A stretch of DNA of 64,000 nucleotides from JBGQOJ01 sp052119585 (GCF_052119585.1 NZ_JBGQOJ010000003.1:124001-188000), one strand, 5' to 3'; shown: positions 43,697 through 52,532, numbered from the stretch's first letter. Numbers and translations are program-made. The notes: generated by a model from the letters alone, not told the origin.

Positions 43697-46600
43697 CTAC
43701 TCTGCCGCGTGCTTTACCGTCTCGACGCCTGCGCGAAATTCCGCCAACAAAACCTCTCGCTGCTTTGCCGCGTCGCGCTGGTTCGCATCCTTCACAGGAC
43801 CGAATCCGCGAATTTTCAGCGGCAGCGCGGCAAGCGACACGGCCGCGTCCATCCGCGCAGGCGTCAGGTCGCGCAGCACCTCTGCCATATCCGCCTGGTA
43901 TTGGCGGATCAGCGCACGCTCCATCCTGCGCTCTGCGGTGTAGCCAAAGGGGTCAAAGGGCGTTCCGCGCAGGCGCTTCATCTTCGCCAGATAGGGGAAC
44001 AGCCGCATGATCCAGCCGCCAAAGGCGATCTTTTTTGGCCGCCCGTCTGCGCCTGTCCGGCTGATAAGTGGCGGCGCAAGGTGGAACGACAGCTTCAGAT
44101 CACCGTCGAATTCCTCGCGCGCTTTGGCTTCGGTCGATTGCAACAGGCGCGCCACCTCGTATTCGTCCTTGTAGGACAACAGCTTGTGATAGCCCAGCGC
44201 GACCGCCTCTTTCAGGCGTGGCGCATCAATGTCGTCCACCAACCTGCGATACCGTTCGGCCAGCCGCGCCGATTGATACGCCGTCAGATGCGCGATGCGG
44301 AACGCGATTGTGTCCTCGATCGTATCCGGCTTTTCGATTGACACAGGGTTCAACACCTTGTCCGCACGGTCAGGATAAAGCGCCGCCCAGCGCCCCAGTT
44401 CAAACGCCCGCGTGTTGCCCTCGACAGCCGCCTTGTTCAATTCTATTGCACGGATGATCGCCTGATGGGACAGCGGCACCCAGCCCTTCTGCCACGCGGC
44501 CCCGAACACCATCATGTTCGAATAGATGGAATCCCCCAGAAGCGCCTTTGCGAGGCTCGTGGCATCGAACATCTGCAACCGGTCCTGCAACCGCGCCTGA
44601 AGCGCAAGGGTCAGCCGGTCCACCGGCAGCTTGAACTCGGTGTCGCGGGTGAAATCGCCGGTGATGATCTCGTGGCTGTTGACCACCGCGCCCGTCTTGC
44701 CGGTTTTCATCAACCCGATGGTCTTGGCACCGGCACTGACCACCAGATCGCCGCCGATCACCACATCTGCCTCGGCCGTGGCCACACGGATCGCGCTGAT
44801 GTCGGCGGGGGCATTTGCCAGACGGCAATGGATATGCACCGCGCCGCCCTTTTGCGCCAGACCCGCCATCTCCATCATGCCGGCCCCTTTGCCGTCGATA
44901 TGCGCGGCCATTGCCATGATCGCGCCGATGGTAACAACGCCGGTGCCGCCGACGCCGGTGATCACCACATTATGGGTGCCATGGATCACGGGCAACTCGG
45001 GCATCGGCAGATCGGGAATATCAACCCTGACGCTCGCCTCCTTGCGGATTTTTGCGCCTTCTATGGTGACAAACGACGGGCAGAACCCTTTGACGCAACT
45101 GTAATCCTTGTTGCAGGACGACTGGTCGATCGCCCGCTTGCGGCCCAGCTCCGTCTCTACCGGCACGATGGACACGCAGTTCGACTGCACCCCGCAATCG
45201 CCGCAGCCCTCGCAGACATCGGTGTTGATAAAAACCCGCTTGTCGGGATCGGGGAAGGTGCCGCGCTTGCGACGTCTGCGCTTTTCGGCGGCACAGGTCT
45301 GCACATAGACAATGGCAGACACGCCTTTGAAATGGCGGAACTTCTTTTGCACCGCCTCGAAATCCGCCCGCTCGTGGGTTTCCACATCTTTCGGGAACAG
45401 GCTCAGATCCGGTGCTTCTTTCTCGTCATAGACGACGGCGATGTTGCGCACCCCCATCGCCTTGATTTCCGCCACAATTCGCGGCGCGTCCAGCCCGCCT
45501 TCGTTGTGCTGCCCGCCGGTCATCGCGACCGCATCATTATACAGGATCTTGTAGGTGATATTGGTGCCCGCCGCCAAAGCCGCCCGAATGGCCAACAGGC
45601 CAGAGTGGTTATAGGTGCCGTCCCCGATATTCTGGAACACATGATCGCGGGTCGAGAAGTTGGACTCCCCCACCCAGTTGGCGCCCTCGCCCCCCATCTG
45701 GGTAAAGCCCACGGTCTCTCTGTCCATCCACTGCACCATATAGTGGCAGCCGATCCCGGCATAGGCGCGCGACCCCTCCGGCACCTTGGTGCTGGAGTTG
45801 TGCGGGCACCCCGAACAGAAATACGGCAACCGCGCCGCGATCTCTGTGGCGTTATCCGATGTCTTGGCCTCGTCCAGCAACCGAAGCGCGGCGGCAAGGC
45901 GCTCCGTACCGATCCCCTCGTCCTGCAAGATGCCGCCGATCTTTTGCGCGATCATCACCGGCTCCAGCGCGAACCGCGTCGGGAACAGCTCTTCCCTGCG
46001 GCCCTCCGAATGCTCGTCCCCCTTGTGCCAGCCGTAAACGCGGCGCCCGTTGCGATCGTCAAAGATCGCCTCTTTGACCTGCACCTCGATCAGCTTGCGC
46101 TTTTCCTCGACGACAACGATCAGGTCCAGCCCCTCGGCCCAATCGTGAAAGCCCGCCATATCCATAGGCCAGACCTGCCCCACCTTGTAGGTGGTGATCC
46201 CCAGACGCGTTGCTTCGTCCGCGTCCAGCCCCAGCAGTTGCATGGCATGCACCAGATCCAGCCAGTTCTTGCCCGCCGCGACAAACCCGATCTTTGCCCC
46301 CGCCTTGCCCCATACCCGCTTGTCCATCTTGTTCGCGCGCGAAAACGCCTCGGCTGCGAAGCGCTTATAGTCGATCATCCGCGCCTCCTGGGCCACGGGC
46401 GTGTCGATCAGCCGGATGTTCACCCCACCCTCGGGCATCGGCACATCGGGCGTCACAAAGCTCATCCTGTCGGCAGAGCCATCGACAACTGCCGTGGCCT
46501 CTACCGTGTCCTTCATCGTCTTCAGCCCGACCCAGACGCCGGCAAAGCGCGACAGGGCAAAGGCATAAAGCCCGTAATCCATGATTTCCTGGACACCGGC

Positions 46601-47119
46601 GGGCGACACGACCGGCATGTAGGCATCCACCATCGCCCAGTCCGACTGGTGCAACGTGGTCGAGGATTCGCCCGTGTGGTCGTCCCCCATCGCCATCACG
46701 ACACCGCCGTGTTTTGACGATCCCGCCATATTGGCGTGGCGCATCACATCGCCGGACCGGTCAACGCCGGGCCCCTTGCCATACCACAGGCCAAAGACAC
46801 CGTCGTATTTGCCCTCTCCGCGCAGCTCTGCCTGCTGGCTGCCCCACAGGGCGGTCGCGGCCAGATCCTCGTTCAATCCGGGACTGAAGGTGATCTGCGA
46901 CGCCTCGAGATCGGCGCGGGCCTGCATCATCTGCAAATCAACCGCCCCCAGGGGCGAGCCGCGATAGCCTGTCACATATCCTGCGGTATTCAGTCCGGCG
47001 GCCACGTCGCGGGCGCGCTGCATCAGCATCAGCCGCACAAGGGCCTGCGTTCCGTTCAGCAATACCGGCGATTTTTCCAAATCGAACCTGTCATGCAAAG
47101 ACACATCCTGCCTACTCAT
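43697..47119 (-). CDS. indolepyruvate ferredoxin oxidoreductase (fused alpha/beta/gamma)
   Basis: 1140-residue fused 2-oxoacid:ferredoxin oxidoreductase that decarboxylates aryl-pyruvates from aromatic amino acids to acyl-CoA, reducing ferredoxin. Thiamine-diphosphate stretches are GIGCHYMVQWM and GGEGANWVGESNF near residues 450-480. A cysteine cluster for Fe-S binding is near 640-690 (CEGCGDCGVQSNC and CNKDYSCVKGFC). A gamma-type domain begins at about 725 (NVVITGVGGTGVVTIGAIM). Length is as in other proteobacterial fused forms. GGGAGG lies before the ATG. A LysR gene is divergent, with an operator between. Confidence 0.92.
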   Translation of the reverse strand: MSRQDVSLHDRFDLEKSPVLLNGTQALVRLMLMQRARDVAAGLNTAGYVTGYRGSPLGAVDLQMMQARADLEASQITFSPGLNEDLAATALWGSQQAELRGEGKYDGVFGLWYGKGPGVDRSGDVMRHANMAGSSKHGGVVMAMGDDHTGESSTTLHQSDWAMVDAYMPVVSPAGVQEIMDYGLYAFALSRFAGVWVGLKTMKDTVEATAVVDGSADRMSFVTPDVPMPEGGVNIRLIDTPVAQEARMIDYKRFAAEAFSRANKMDKRVWGKAGAKIGFVAAGKNWLDLVHAMQLLGLDADEATRLGITTYKVGQVWPMDMAGFHDWAEGLDLIVVVEEKRKLIEVQVKEAIFDDRNGRRVYGWHKGDEHSEGRREELFPTRFALEPVMIAQKIGGILQDEGIGTERLAAALRLLDEAKTSDNATEIAARLPYFCSGCPHNSSTKVPEGSRAYAGIGCHYMVQWMDRETVGFTQMGGEGANWVGESNFSTRDHVFQNIGDGTYNHSGLLAIRAALAAGTNITYKILYNDAVAMTGGQHNEGGLDAPRIVAEIKAMGVRNIAVVYDEKEAPDLSLFPKDVETHERADFEAVQKKFRHFKGVSAIVYVQTCAAEKRRRRKRGTFPDPDKRVFINTDVCEGCGDCGVQSNCVSIVPVETELGRKRAIDQSSCNKDYSCVKGFCPSFVTIEGAKIRKEASVRVDIPDLPMPELPVIHGTHNVVITGVGGTGVVTIGAIMAMAAHIDGKGAGMMEMAGLAQKGGAVHIHCRLANAPADISAIRVATAEADVVIGGDLVVSAGAKTIGLMKTGKTGAVVNSHEIITGDFTRDTEFKLPVDRLTLALQARLQDRLQMFDATSLAKALLGDSIYSNMMVFGAAWQKGWVPLSHQAIIRAIELNKAAVEGNTRAFELGRWAALYPDRADKVLNPVSIEKPDTIEDTIAFRIAHLTAYQSARLAERYRRLVDDIDAPRLKEAVALGYHKLLSYKDEYEVARLLQSTEAKAREEFDGDLKLSFHLAPPLISRTGADGRPKKIAFGGWIMRLFPYLAKMKRLRGTPFDPFGYTAERRMERALIRQYQADMAEVLRDLTPARMDAAVSLAALPLKIRGFGPVKDANQRDAAKQREVLLAEFRAGVETVKHAAE

Positions 47120-47155
47120 TGCGCACCTCCCTACGTAATCAGCCTGAAATCAGTA

Positions 47156-47176
47156 TAGGTCAAAACAACTGACCTA
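47156..47176. promoter_or_regulatory. LysR-type operator (T-N11-A within a 7-bp dyad)
   Basis: TAGGTCA-N7-TGACCTA is a perfect 7-bp inverted repeat that contains the T-N11-A pattern (T160, A172) of LysR-type sites. It lies 37 nt upstream of the oxidoreductase start and 100 nt upstream of the divergent LysR start, the usual place for an activator and autorepressor site. Confidence 0.68.
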
Positions 47177-47276
47177 CAAATCAATTCTGCGGGACAAAGT
47201 CCGTTTGCCTTTGCACACCGCGATCCGATAAGAAAACGTCATGTTAGCGTAGCGATTTTATGTGATATGGGACAAT

Positions 47277-48197
47277 ATGGACTGGGATAAGCTAAGAATA
47301 TTTCATGCGGTCGCGGACGCGGGCAGCCTGACGGCGGCCGGTGACACCCTGCACCTGTCCCAATCTGCGGTCAGCCGACAGATCAGGGCGCTGGAAGAAT
47401 CACTGAACACAACGCTGTTCCACCGCCATGCCCGCGGATTGATTCTGACCGAACAGGGCGAATTGCTGTTTGATGCGACCAATGCCATGGTCAGACGCCT
47501 TGATACCGCCGCCGCCCGCATCCGCGACAGCGAGGAGGAGGTGTTCGGCGAATTGCGCGTCACCACCACCACCGCTTTCGGCACCCTGTGGCTGGTGCCC
47601 CGACTGCCCGCGCTTTATGCGAAATACCCCGACCTCAAGATCGACCTGATGCTGGAAGAGCGGGTTCTTGACCTGCCCATGCGCGAGGCCGACGTCGCCA
47701 TTCGCATGAAAGAACCATCGCAGGCCGACCTGATCCGCCGCAAACTGATGAATATCCAGATGCGCCTCTACGCCACGCCCGAATATCTGGAGGCAAACGG
47801 CACCATCCAGACCATGAGCGATATCTCGACCCACCGCCTGATTTGCCAGAACATCGGCAGCGCGCAGGTCGCTGCGGGTGCGTCCCTTGTGCAACAGATC
47901 CTATCCTATGATGTCCGGTCCACCCTGACGGTGAACAACTACTTCGGCGTGTTGCAGGCTGTTCTCAGTCATCTCGGAATCGGTGTCCTGCCCGACTACG
48001 TAACAGAGGATTTCCCGCAACTGGTCCGGCTTTTGCCAGATACAGAAAGTAACGAAGTGCCTGTTTTTCTGGCATATCCCGAGGAATTGCGCCAATCAAA
48101 GCGCATTGCAGCGTTTCGCGACTTCGTAACCGAAGAAATAATTGCACGACGTAAAAAGTTGCGTGACGATCAGGCCAACGAACAAGCAAACGGGTGA
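47277..48197 (+). CDS. LysR-family transcriptional regulator
   Basis: 306-residue LysR regulator. The helix-turn-helix is at the N-terminus (FHAVADAGSLTAAGDTLHLSQSAVSRQIRALEESL), followed by the inducer-binding domain. The start ATG at 47277 (MDWDKLRIFHAV) is the family start; a GTG 15 nt earlier is in frame but less likely. Divergent from the indolepyruvate oxidoreductase gene, which it probably controls through the T-N11-A site. Confidence 0.88.
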   Translation: MDWDKLRIFHAVADAGSLTAAGDTLHLSQSAVSRQIRALEESLNTTLFHRHARGLILTEQGELLFDATNAMVRRLDTAAARIRDSEEEVFGELRVTTTTAFGTLWLVPRLPALYAKYPDLKIDLMLEERVLDLPMREADVAIRMKEPSQADLIRRKLMNIQMRLYATPEYLEANGTIQTMSDISTHRLICQNIGSAQVAAGASLVQQILSYDVRSTLTVNNYFGVLQAVLSHLGIGVLPDYVTEDFPQLVRLLPDTESNEVPVFLAYPEELRQSKRIAAFRDFVTEEIIARRKKLRDDQANEQANG

Positions 48198-48201
48198 CGC
48201 G

Positions 48202-48240
48202 GCGCAGCTATGCATGAATTGCATAGCGGCTATGCTGCGC
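48202..48240. repeat. nested inverted repeats downstream of the LysR gene
   Basis: GCTATGCA-N5-TGCATAGC (48207-48227) is nested in a second dyad GCGCAGC/GCTGCGC (48202-48208 and 48234-48240), so two alternative hairpins are possible. There is no T-run. It may be an operator or an RNA structure at the LysR mRNA end. Confidence 0.45.
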
Positions 48241-48256
48241 TTGCGGCGAATTGCGC

Positions 48257-48285
48257 CTTGATCGAACGGGGAACACAGCCTAGTT
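48257..48285 (+). promoter_or_regulatory. RpoH-type promoter before candidate small RNA
   Basis: CTTG, an 18-nt spacer, then CCTAGTT closely matches the alphaproteobacterial heat-shock sigma pattern CTTG-N17/18-CYTATTT. The predicted start would be near 48291, giving an about 80-nt transcript to the terminator at 48372. Confidence 0.5.
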
Positions 48286-48290
48286 CAAAT

Positions 48291-48372
48291 GGCGAAGGTG
48301 AGACGCAGATGCGCCTCCTTTCATACCTCCCTGTTGGACTTTAGGCCGAGCTTTGTCTCGGCCTCTTTTTTT
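48291..48372 (+). ncRNA. candidate CCTCC-motif small RNA (CcsR-like), or short leader peptide with terminator
   Basis: A roughly 82-nt region runs between an RpoH-like promoter and a strong terminator. It holds two C-rich motifs (CCTCC at 48314-48318 and 48325-48330), complementary to Shine-Dalgarno sequences, as in the stress-induced CcsR RNAs of Rhodobacter. It also contains an 11-codon frame (48309-48344, MRLLSYLPVGL) with a good AAGGTGAG site, ending at the terminator stem. Whether it acts as RNA, peptide or purL leader cannot be told. Confidence 0.5.
48343..48372 (+). terminator. rho-independent terminator of the candidate small RNA
   Basis: AGGCCGAG and CTCGGCCT make an 8-bp stem with a 6-nt loop, followed by C and seven T. 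It lies about 100 nt before the purL start. Confidence 0.9.
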
Positions 48373-48473
48373 GTCCAACGCCTTTTTGCAATGATGATGA
48401 TATGGCATTGGGTCTTCCCCCGAACCGGCCCTTGGCTTATGAGATGCGCCAAGATGTAAAGGGATGCTCTCAC

Positions 48474-50636
48474 ATGCAAGAACTAGCAATCACCGAAGAC
48501 CTTATCGCAGCGCACGGCCTGAAGCCGGATGAATACGCGCGGATCCTCGAGATCATCGGTCGTGAGCCGACCTTTACGGAACTTGGCATCTTCTCTGCCA
48601 TGTGGAACGAGCATTGTTCCTACAAGTCGTCGAAGAAATGGTTGCGCACCCTGCCCACCACCGGCCCACAGGTCATCTGCGGCCCCGGCGAAAACGCGGG
48701 CGTCGTCGATATCGGCGACGGTCAGGCTATCGTATTCAAGATGGAATCGCACAACCACCCCTCCTACATCGAACCCTATCAGGGCGCGGCAACAGGCGTC
48801 GGCGGCATCCTGCGCGATGTCTTCACCATGGGCGCGCGCCCCATCGCCGCGATGAACTCTTTGTCGTTCGGCGAACCCTCACACCCCAAGACCCGCCAGC
48901 TGGTCAACGGGGTCGTCGCGGGCGTCGGCGGCTATGGCAACTGCTTTGGCGTGCCCAATGTCGGCGGCGAAGTCCGCTTTCATGCGGCCTATAACGGCAA
49001 CTGTCTGGTCAACGCCTTTGCCGCCGGTCTGGCCGATGCCGACAAAATCTTCTATTCGGCGGCCTCGGGCGTCGGTATGCCCGTTGTCTATCTCGGGGCC
49101 AAAACCGGCCGTGACGGGGTTGGCGGCGCCACGATGGCCTCTGCCGAATTCGACGATACCATCGAGGAAAAGCGGCCCACAGTGCAGGTCGGTGACCCCT
49201 TCACCGAAAAGCGCCTGATGGAGGCGACGCTGGAACTGATGAAAACCGGCGCCGTGATCTCGATTCAGGACATGGGCGCCGCCGGTCTGACTTGCTCTGC
49301 GGTGGAAATGGGCGACAAGGGCAATCTGGGCGTGCGTCTGAACCTTGACGATGTGCCCGTGCGCGAAACTCACATGACCGCCTACGAGATGATGCTGTCC
49401 GAAAGCCAGGAGCGGATGCTCATGGTCCTCAACCCCGCCCTGGAGGCAGAGGCAAAAGCCGTGTTCGACAAATGGGATCTCGACTTTGCCATCGTCGGCG
49501 AAACCATCGCCGAAGACCGCTTTATCATCATGCACGGCAATCAGGTAAAGGCCGACCTGCCGCTGAAGGCGCTGTCGGGCACCGCCCCTGAATATGACCG
49601 CCCATGGGTCGAAACACCGCCCGCAGGCGATCTGGCCCCGGTGCCGGAAATCGACGCGGTTGATGGTTTGCGCGCGCTGATTTCCTCGCCCAACTACGCC
49701 GCCAAGAACTGGGTGTTCGAACAGTATGACCACATGGTAATGGCCGACACCGTGCGCGCGCCCGGCGTCGGCGCGGGCATCGTGCGCATCCACGGCACCC
49801 CAAAGGCCGTCGCCTTTACCAGCGACGTGACCCCGCGCTACGTCAAGGCAAACCCCTTCGAGGGCGGCAAACAGGCCGTGGCGGAGGCATATCGCAACCT
49901 GATCGCCGTCGGCGCGCGCCCGCTTGCCACGACCGACAACCTGAACTTCGGCAACCCCGAAAAGCCGGTCATCATGGGTCAGTTCGTCGGCGCGATCAAA
50001 GGCATAGGTCAGGCGGTCACCGCGCTCGACATGCCCATCGTGTCGGGCAACGTGTCGCTTTACAATGAAACCGACGGTACCGGCATCCTGCCCACCCCCA
50101 CCATCGGCGCAATCGGCCTATTGGACAACATCGACACCGACCTGATCTCTGGCCTGCCGAAAAACGGCGATCTGGCGATCATGATCGGCGAGACACTGGG
50201 CCACCTTGGCCAGTCCGCCCTTCTGGCAGAGGTGTTCAACCGCGAAGACGGCGACGCACCGCATGTCGATCTGGACGCCGAACGCAAGCATGGCGACTTC
50301 ATCCTCGCCAATCGCACGCTTTTTTCCGCCTGCACCGACCTGTCGGATGGCGGCCTCGCACTGGCCGCCTTCGAGATGGCCGAGGCCGCGGGCATCGGCC
50401 TCCACATGGAACCCGCCACCACCGCGCAGTATTTCGGCGAGGATCAGGCCCGCTATCTGGTCGCCTGCACTTTCGATCAGGCCGAGGCGCTGATGGTCGC
50501 CGCAAGCGCCGCTGGCGTGCCCGCATCGACCGTCGGCCGGTTCACTGGCCATACGGTCAAGCTGGGCACCTCCGAGGCGCCTATGGCAGAGCTGTCGCAG
50601 ATCTTCCGCAGCTCTTTCGCCGCAACCGTCGCCTGA
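48474..50636 (+). CDS. purL: phosphoribosylformylglycinamidine synthase subunit PurL
   Basis: 720-residue small-type PurL, which with PurS and PurQ makes FGAM in purine synthesis. Motifs include WNEHCSYKSSK, MESHNHPS (ATP and catalytic His), GVGGILRDVFTMGARPIA, DMGAAGLTCSAVEM and the late NVSLYNETDG and DLSDGGLALA. The ATG at 48474 with AAAGGGA is the start; the frame open from 48402 lacks a ribosome site. Neither purS nor purQ is in the window. Confidence 0.95.
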   Translation: MQELAITEDLIAAHGLKPDEYARILEIIGREPTFTELGIFSAMWNEHCSYKSSKKWLRTLPTTGPQVICGPGENAGVVDIGDGQAIVFKMESHNHPSYIEPYQGAATGVGGILRDVFTMGARPIAAMNSLSFGEPSHPKTRQLVNGVVAGVGGYGNCFGVPNVGGEVRFHAAYNGNCLVNAFAAGLADADKIFYSAASGVGMPVVYLGAKTGRDGVGGATMASAEFDDTIEEKRPTVQVGDPFTEKRLMEATLELMKTGAVISIQDMGAAGLTCSAVEMGDKGNLGVRLNLDDVPVRETHMTAYEMMLSESQERMLMVLNPALEAEAKAVFDKWDLDFAIVGETIAEDRFIIMHGNQVKADLPLKALSGTAPEYDRPWVETPPAGDLAPVPEIDAVDGLRALISSPNYAAKNWVFEQYDHMVMADTVRAPGVGAGIVRIHGTPKAVAFTSDVTPRYVKANPFEGGKQAVAEAYRNLIAVGARPLATTDNLNFGNPEKPVIMGQFVGAIKGIGQAVTALDMPIVSGNVSLYNETDGTGILPTPTIGAIGLLDNIDTDLISGLPKNGDLAIMIGETLGHLGQSALLAEVFNREDGDAPHVDLDAERKHGDFILANRTLFSACTDLSDGGLALAAFEMAEAAGIGLHMEPATTAQYFGEDQARYLVACTFDQAEALMVAASAAGVPASTVGRFTGHTVKLGTSEAPMAELSQIFRSSFAATVA

Positions 50637-50698
50637 CCTTGCAGGACGGCCCGCGCCGCCCTACATTTCTGTGACAGTACCAAAGGACATATGCACCC

Positions 50699-50941
50699 AT
50701 GGCGATTGAAGCCCACGACATAGAGGCCCTGATCCGCGAAAGTTTTCCTGACGCGAAGATCGCGATCACCGATCTGGCAGGCGACGGAAACCACTACGCG
50801 GCAGAGGTGATCGACGCCTCGTTCAAAGGCATGAACCGCGTCCAGCAACAACGTGCGGTCTATGCCGCGCTCAAGGGGAAAATGGATGGCGCCAATGGCG
50901 AACTCCATGCCCTGGCCCTGACAACCAAAGCACCGGAGTAA
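50699..50941 (+). CDS. bolA: BolA family protein
   Basis: 80-residue BolA/IbaG-type protein that works with monothiol glutaredoxins in iron-sulfur cluster handling. The FKGMNRVQQQRAVYAAL helix with conserved Arg and the late ELHALALTT are typical. It starts 62 nt after purL and is followed 3 nt later by the CGFS glutaredoxin gene, its usual partner. An ATG 8 nt upstream is out of frame. Confidence 0.9.
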   Translation: MAIEAHDIEALIRESFPDAKIAITDLAGDGNHYAAEVIDASFKGMNRVQQQRAVYAALKGKMDGANGELHALALTTKAPE

Positions 50942-50944
50942 ACC

Positions 50945-51307
50945 ATGACCGACGCAACCGATACGATCAAGGCAACCGTCACCAATAACGACGTCGTTCT
51001 GTTCATGAAGGGCACCAAGACAATGCCGCAGTGCGGCTTCTCGTCCAAGGTCGCCGGTGTTCTGAACTATATGGGCGTGGAATTCGCCGATGTGAACGTT
51101 CTGGCCGATGCCGACATCCGTCAGGGCATCAAGGATTTCTCGGACTGGCCGACGATCCCCCAGCTTTACGTCAAAGGGGAATTCATCGGCGGCTGTGACA
51201 TCATCACCGAAATGACCCTGTCGGGCGAACTGGACGCGCTGTTCGAACAGCAAGGCGTCGCCTACGACAAGGTCGCCGCCGACAAGATCCGCGAAGCAAA
51301 CGCTTGA
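50945..51307 (+). CDS. grxD: monothiol glutaredoxin, Grx4 family
   Basis: 120-residue CGFS glutaredoxin for [2Fe-2S] transfer. The active site PQCGFSSK, FMKGTKTMP, WPTIPQLYVKGEFIGGCDI and the C-terminal glutathione-binding region are intact. It forms a two-gene unit with bolA and ends before a bidirectional terminator shared with zapA. Confidence 0.95.
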   Translation: MTDATDTIKATVTNNDVVLFMKGTKTMPQCGFSSKVAGVLNYMGVEFADVNVLADADIRQGIKDFSDWPTIPQLYVKGEFIGGCDIITEMTLSGELDALFEQQGVAYDKVAADKIREANA

Positions 51308-51330
51308 ACGTGGCTCCGCCTCCGGCGGGG

Positions 51331-51350
51331 ATATTTCAAGAACAAAGAAA
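51331..51350 (+). repeat. intergenic element copy (ATATTT-type)
   Basis: ATATTTCAAGAACAAAGAAA lies 23 nt after the grxD stop, before the terminator. Similar to the copies at 23471, 35001 and 51391. Confidence 0.5.
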
Positions 51351-51352
51351 GA

Positions 51353-51390
51353 AAGGGCCCCTTCCGCATCCGGACAGGGGCCCTTCTCTT
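51353..51390. terminator. bidirectional terminator between grxD and zapA
   Basis: AAGGGCCCC and GGGGCCCTT form a 9-bp stem around a 15-nt loop. T-rich tracts follow on both strands (TCTCTT on plus; TTTCTTTCTTTG on minus), so it can end both convergent transcripts. Confidence 0.78.
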
Positions 51391-51420
51391 GTCATTCTTC
51401 TCGGCAAAAATACTCAAAAA
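51391..51420 (-). repeat. intergenic element copy (GTATTT-type)
   Basis: On the minus strand, GAGTATTTTTGCCGAGAAGA lies within this interval, 14 nt after the zapA stop. Related to the copies at 23471, 35001 and 51331. Confidence 0.42.
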
Positions 51421-51433
51421 ACACGGGCAGGGA

Positions 51434-51832
51434 TCAACCTGCCTTCAACCGGTCTTCCATCGCTTCGGCCAAAGCCTCGGCACGGGCCGCGATTTCCGCC
51501 ATCGTGTCGGTGACGACATCAGGGATCACCGCTACTTCGATCCGTTCCGGCGCGGGGGCGGGACGGTTCCGAAGCTCTTCGATCAACTGTGCCTGCGCTG
51601 TCAGTTTTGCCTCGAACTGGCGCAACTGCTCTTCCAGTCCGGCGGTCTTATCCGCCAGCATCAGCCCCGACATCAACAACATCCGCGCTTCGGGGATGCG
51701 GCCGACCTGTTTCAGCAGGACATCCGCCTCTACATCCAGAAGCTTGGCTGCGGAATGCAGGAAATGCTCTTCGCCATCCTGACAGGCGACCGAAAACGTC
51801 CGCCCCCCGATGTGAATATCGACGTCAGCCAT
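51434..51832 (-). CDS. zapA: cell division protein ZapA
   Basis: 132-residue ZapA, which cross-links FtsZ filaments at the division ring. The N-terminal domain (VDIHIGGRTFSVACQDGEEHFL) and the long coiled coil from about residue 60 (LADKTAGLEEQLRQFEAKL) are present. It begins inside the stop of the coiled-coil gene before it (TAATG). Confidence 0.88.
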   Translation of the reverse strand: MADVDIHIGGRTFSVACQDGEEHFLHSAAKLLDVEADVLLKQVGRIPEARMLLMSGLMLADKTAGLEEQLRQFEAKLTAQAQLIEELRNRPAPAPERIEVAVIPDVVTDTMAEIAARAEALAEAMEDRLKAG

Positions 51833-52326
51833 TACGCGCCCTCTCCGACCAGCGGTTTCAGTTCCGACAGGATCGCGTCGATCTCGTCACGGTCTGCGGT
51901 GCGCACGGCGCGCAGCGCCTCCAGTTCCGTCAGCATCGCCTTGTTGATCAGATGCGGATCGGCCAGCCCTTCCGCATTCGCGGTGCGCAGCGCCTCGTTG
52001 TTGTGGCGCAGCTGGTCATTGACCCGCGACAGGCGCGCGACATCCGCCTCAAAGGTGGCAAGCTGGGCGCGTTGACGCTCGATCAGCTTTTCGTTTTGCT
52101 GCATCAACGTATCCTGCTTTTCCTTGATCGCCTTGACCCGCTCGGTCAGCTGCGCATTCGCCTCTTTTTCCGCCGCAAGCGCCTCTTGCAAGGCGGCCAT
52201 CGCCGCGCTGCTGTCGTCGGCCACGGGTGCGGCGGATTCTGGCGCATCAGCGGCCGTTTCCATCGCTCGCCCGATCCGCGCCAAAGCGTCGGTGATGCGA
52301 CGTTCCAGATCTGCAATCTCGCTCAT
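51832..52326 (-). CDS. coiled-coil protein upstream of zapA, function unknown
   Basis: 164-residue soluble protein dominated by a coiled coil (about residues 40-125: MAALQEALAAEKEANAQLTERV and onward) and ending in a short acidic tail. ATG at 52326 (MSEIADLERRI) with AGGGA; the frame open to 52410 is not needed. It is coupled to zapA by a 1-nt overlap, so a role with the division ring is likely but not shown. Confidence 0.72.
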   Translation of the reverse strand: MSEIADLERRITDALARIGRAMETAADAPESAAPVADDSSAAMAALQEALAAEKEANAQLTERVKAIKEKQDTLMQQNEKLIERQRAQLATFEADVARLSRVNDQLRHNNEALRTANAEGLADPHLINKAMLTELEALRAVRTADRDEIDAILSELKPLVGEGA

Positions 52327-52532
52327 ATCTGTGTGTCCCTGCTCGTTTCGCCGTATGCGTGCGGCCTCTGTGGGTCGGGGCGCGAATCGCAAACGGCACT
52401 CTCGACCCAAAGTTTACCTAAAGCCAAAGCCAATTGCGCCCCCTTTCCGCCCAATGGGTTATGCGCGGCGCTTGAACTCTCCTGTCAGGCTGGTATCACC
52501 GCCGCAAGCCTAATTCCCGACCCAAAGGACAC

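Noticed and set aside
44465..46717. A 750-codon open frame on the plus strand
   Set aside because: It is antisense to the indolepyruvate oxidoreductase gene, has no family signal and reflects high-GC codon bias.
47242..47255. TGTTAGCG half-site near the LysR gene resembling the gap operators
   Set aside because: Only one half matches; the other half (TAGCGA) does not form the dyad.
48309..48344. Confident call of an 11-aa peptide gene
   Set aside because: Kept only as part of the small RNA candidate; the frame is too short to support alone.
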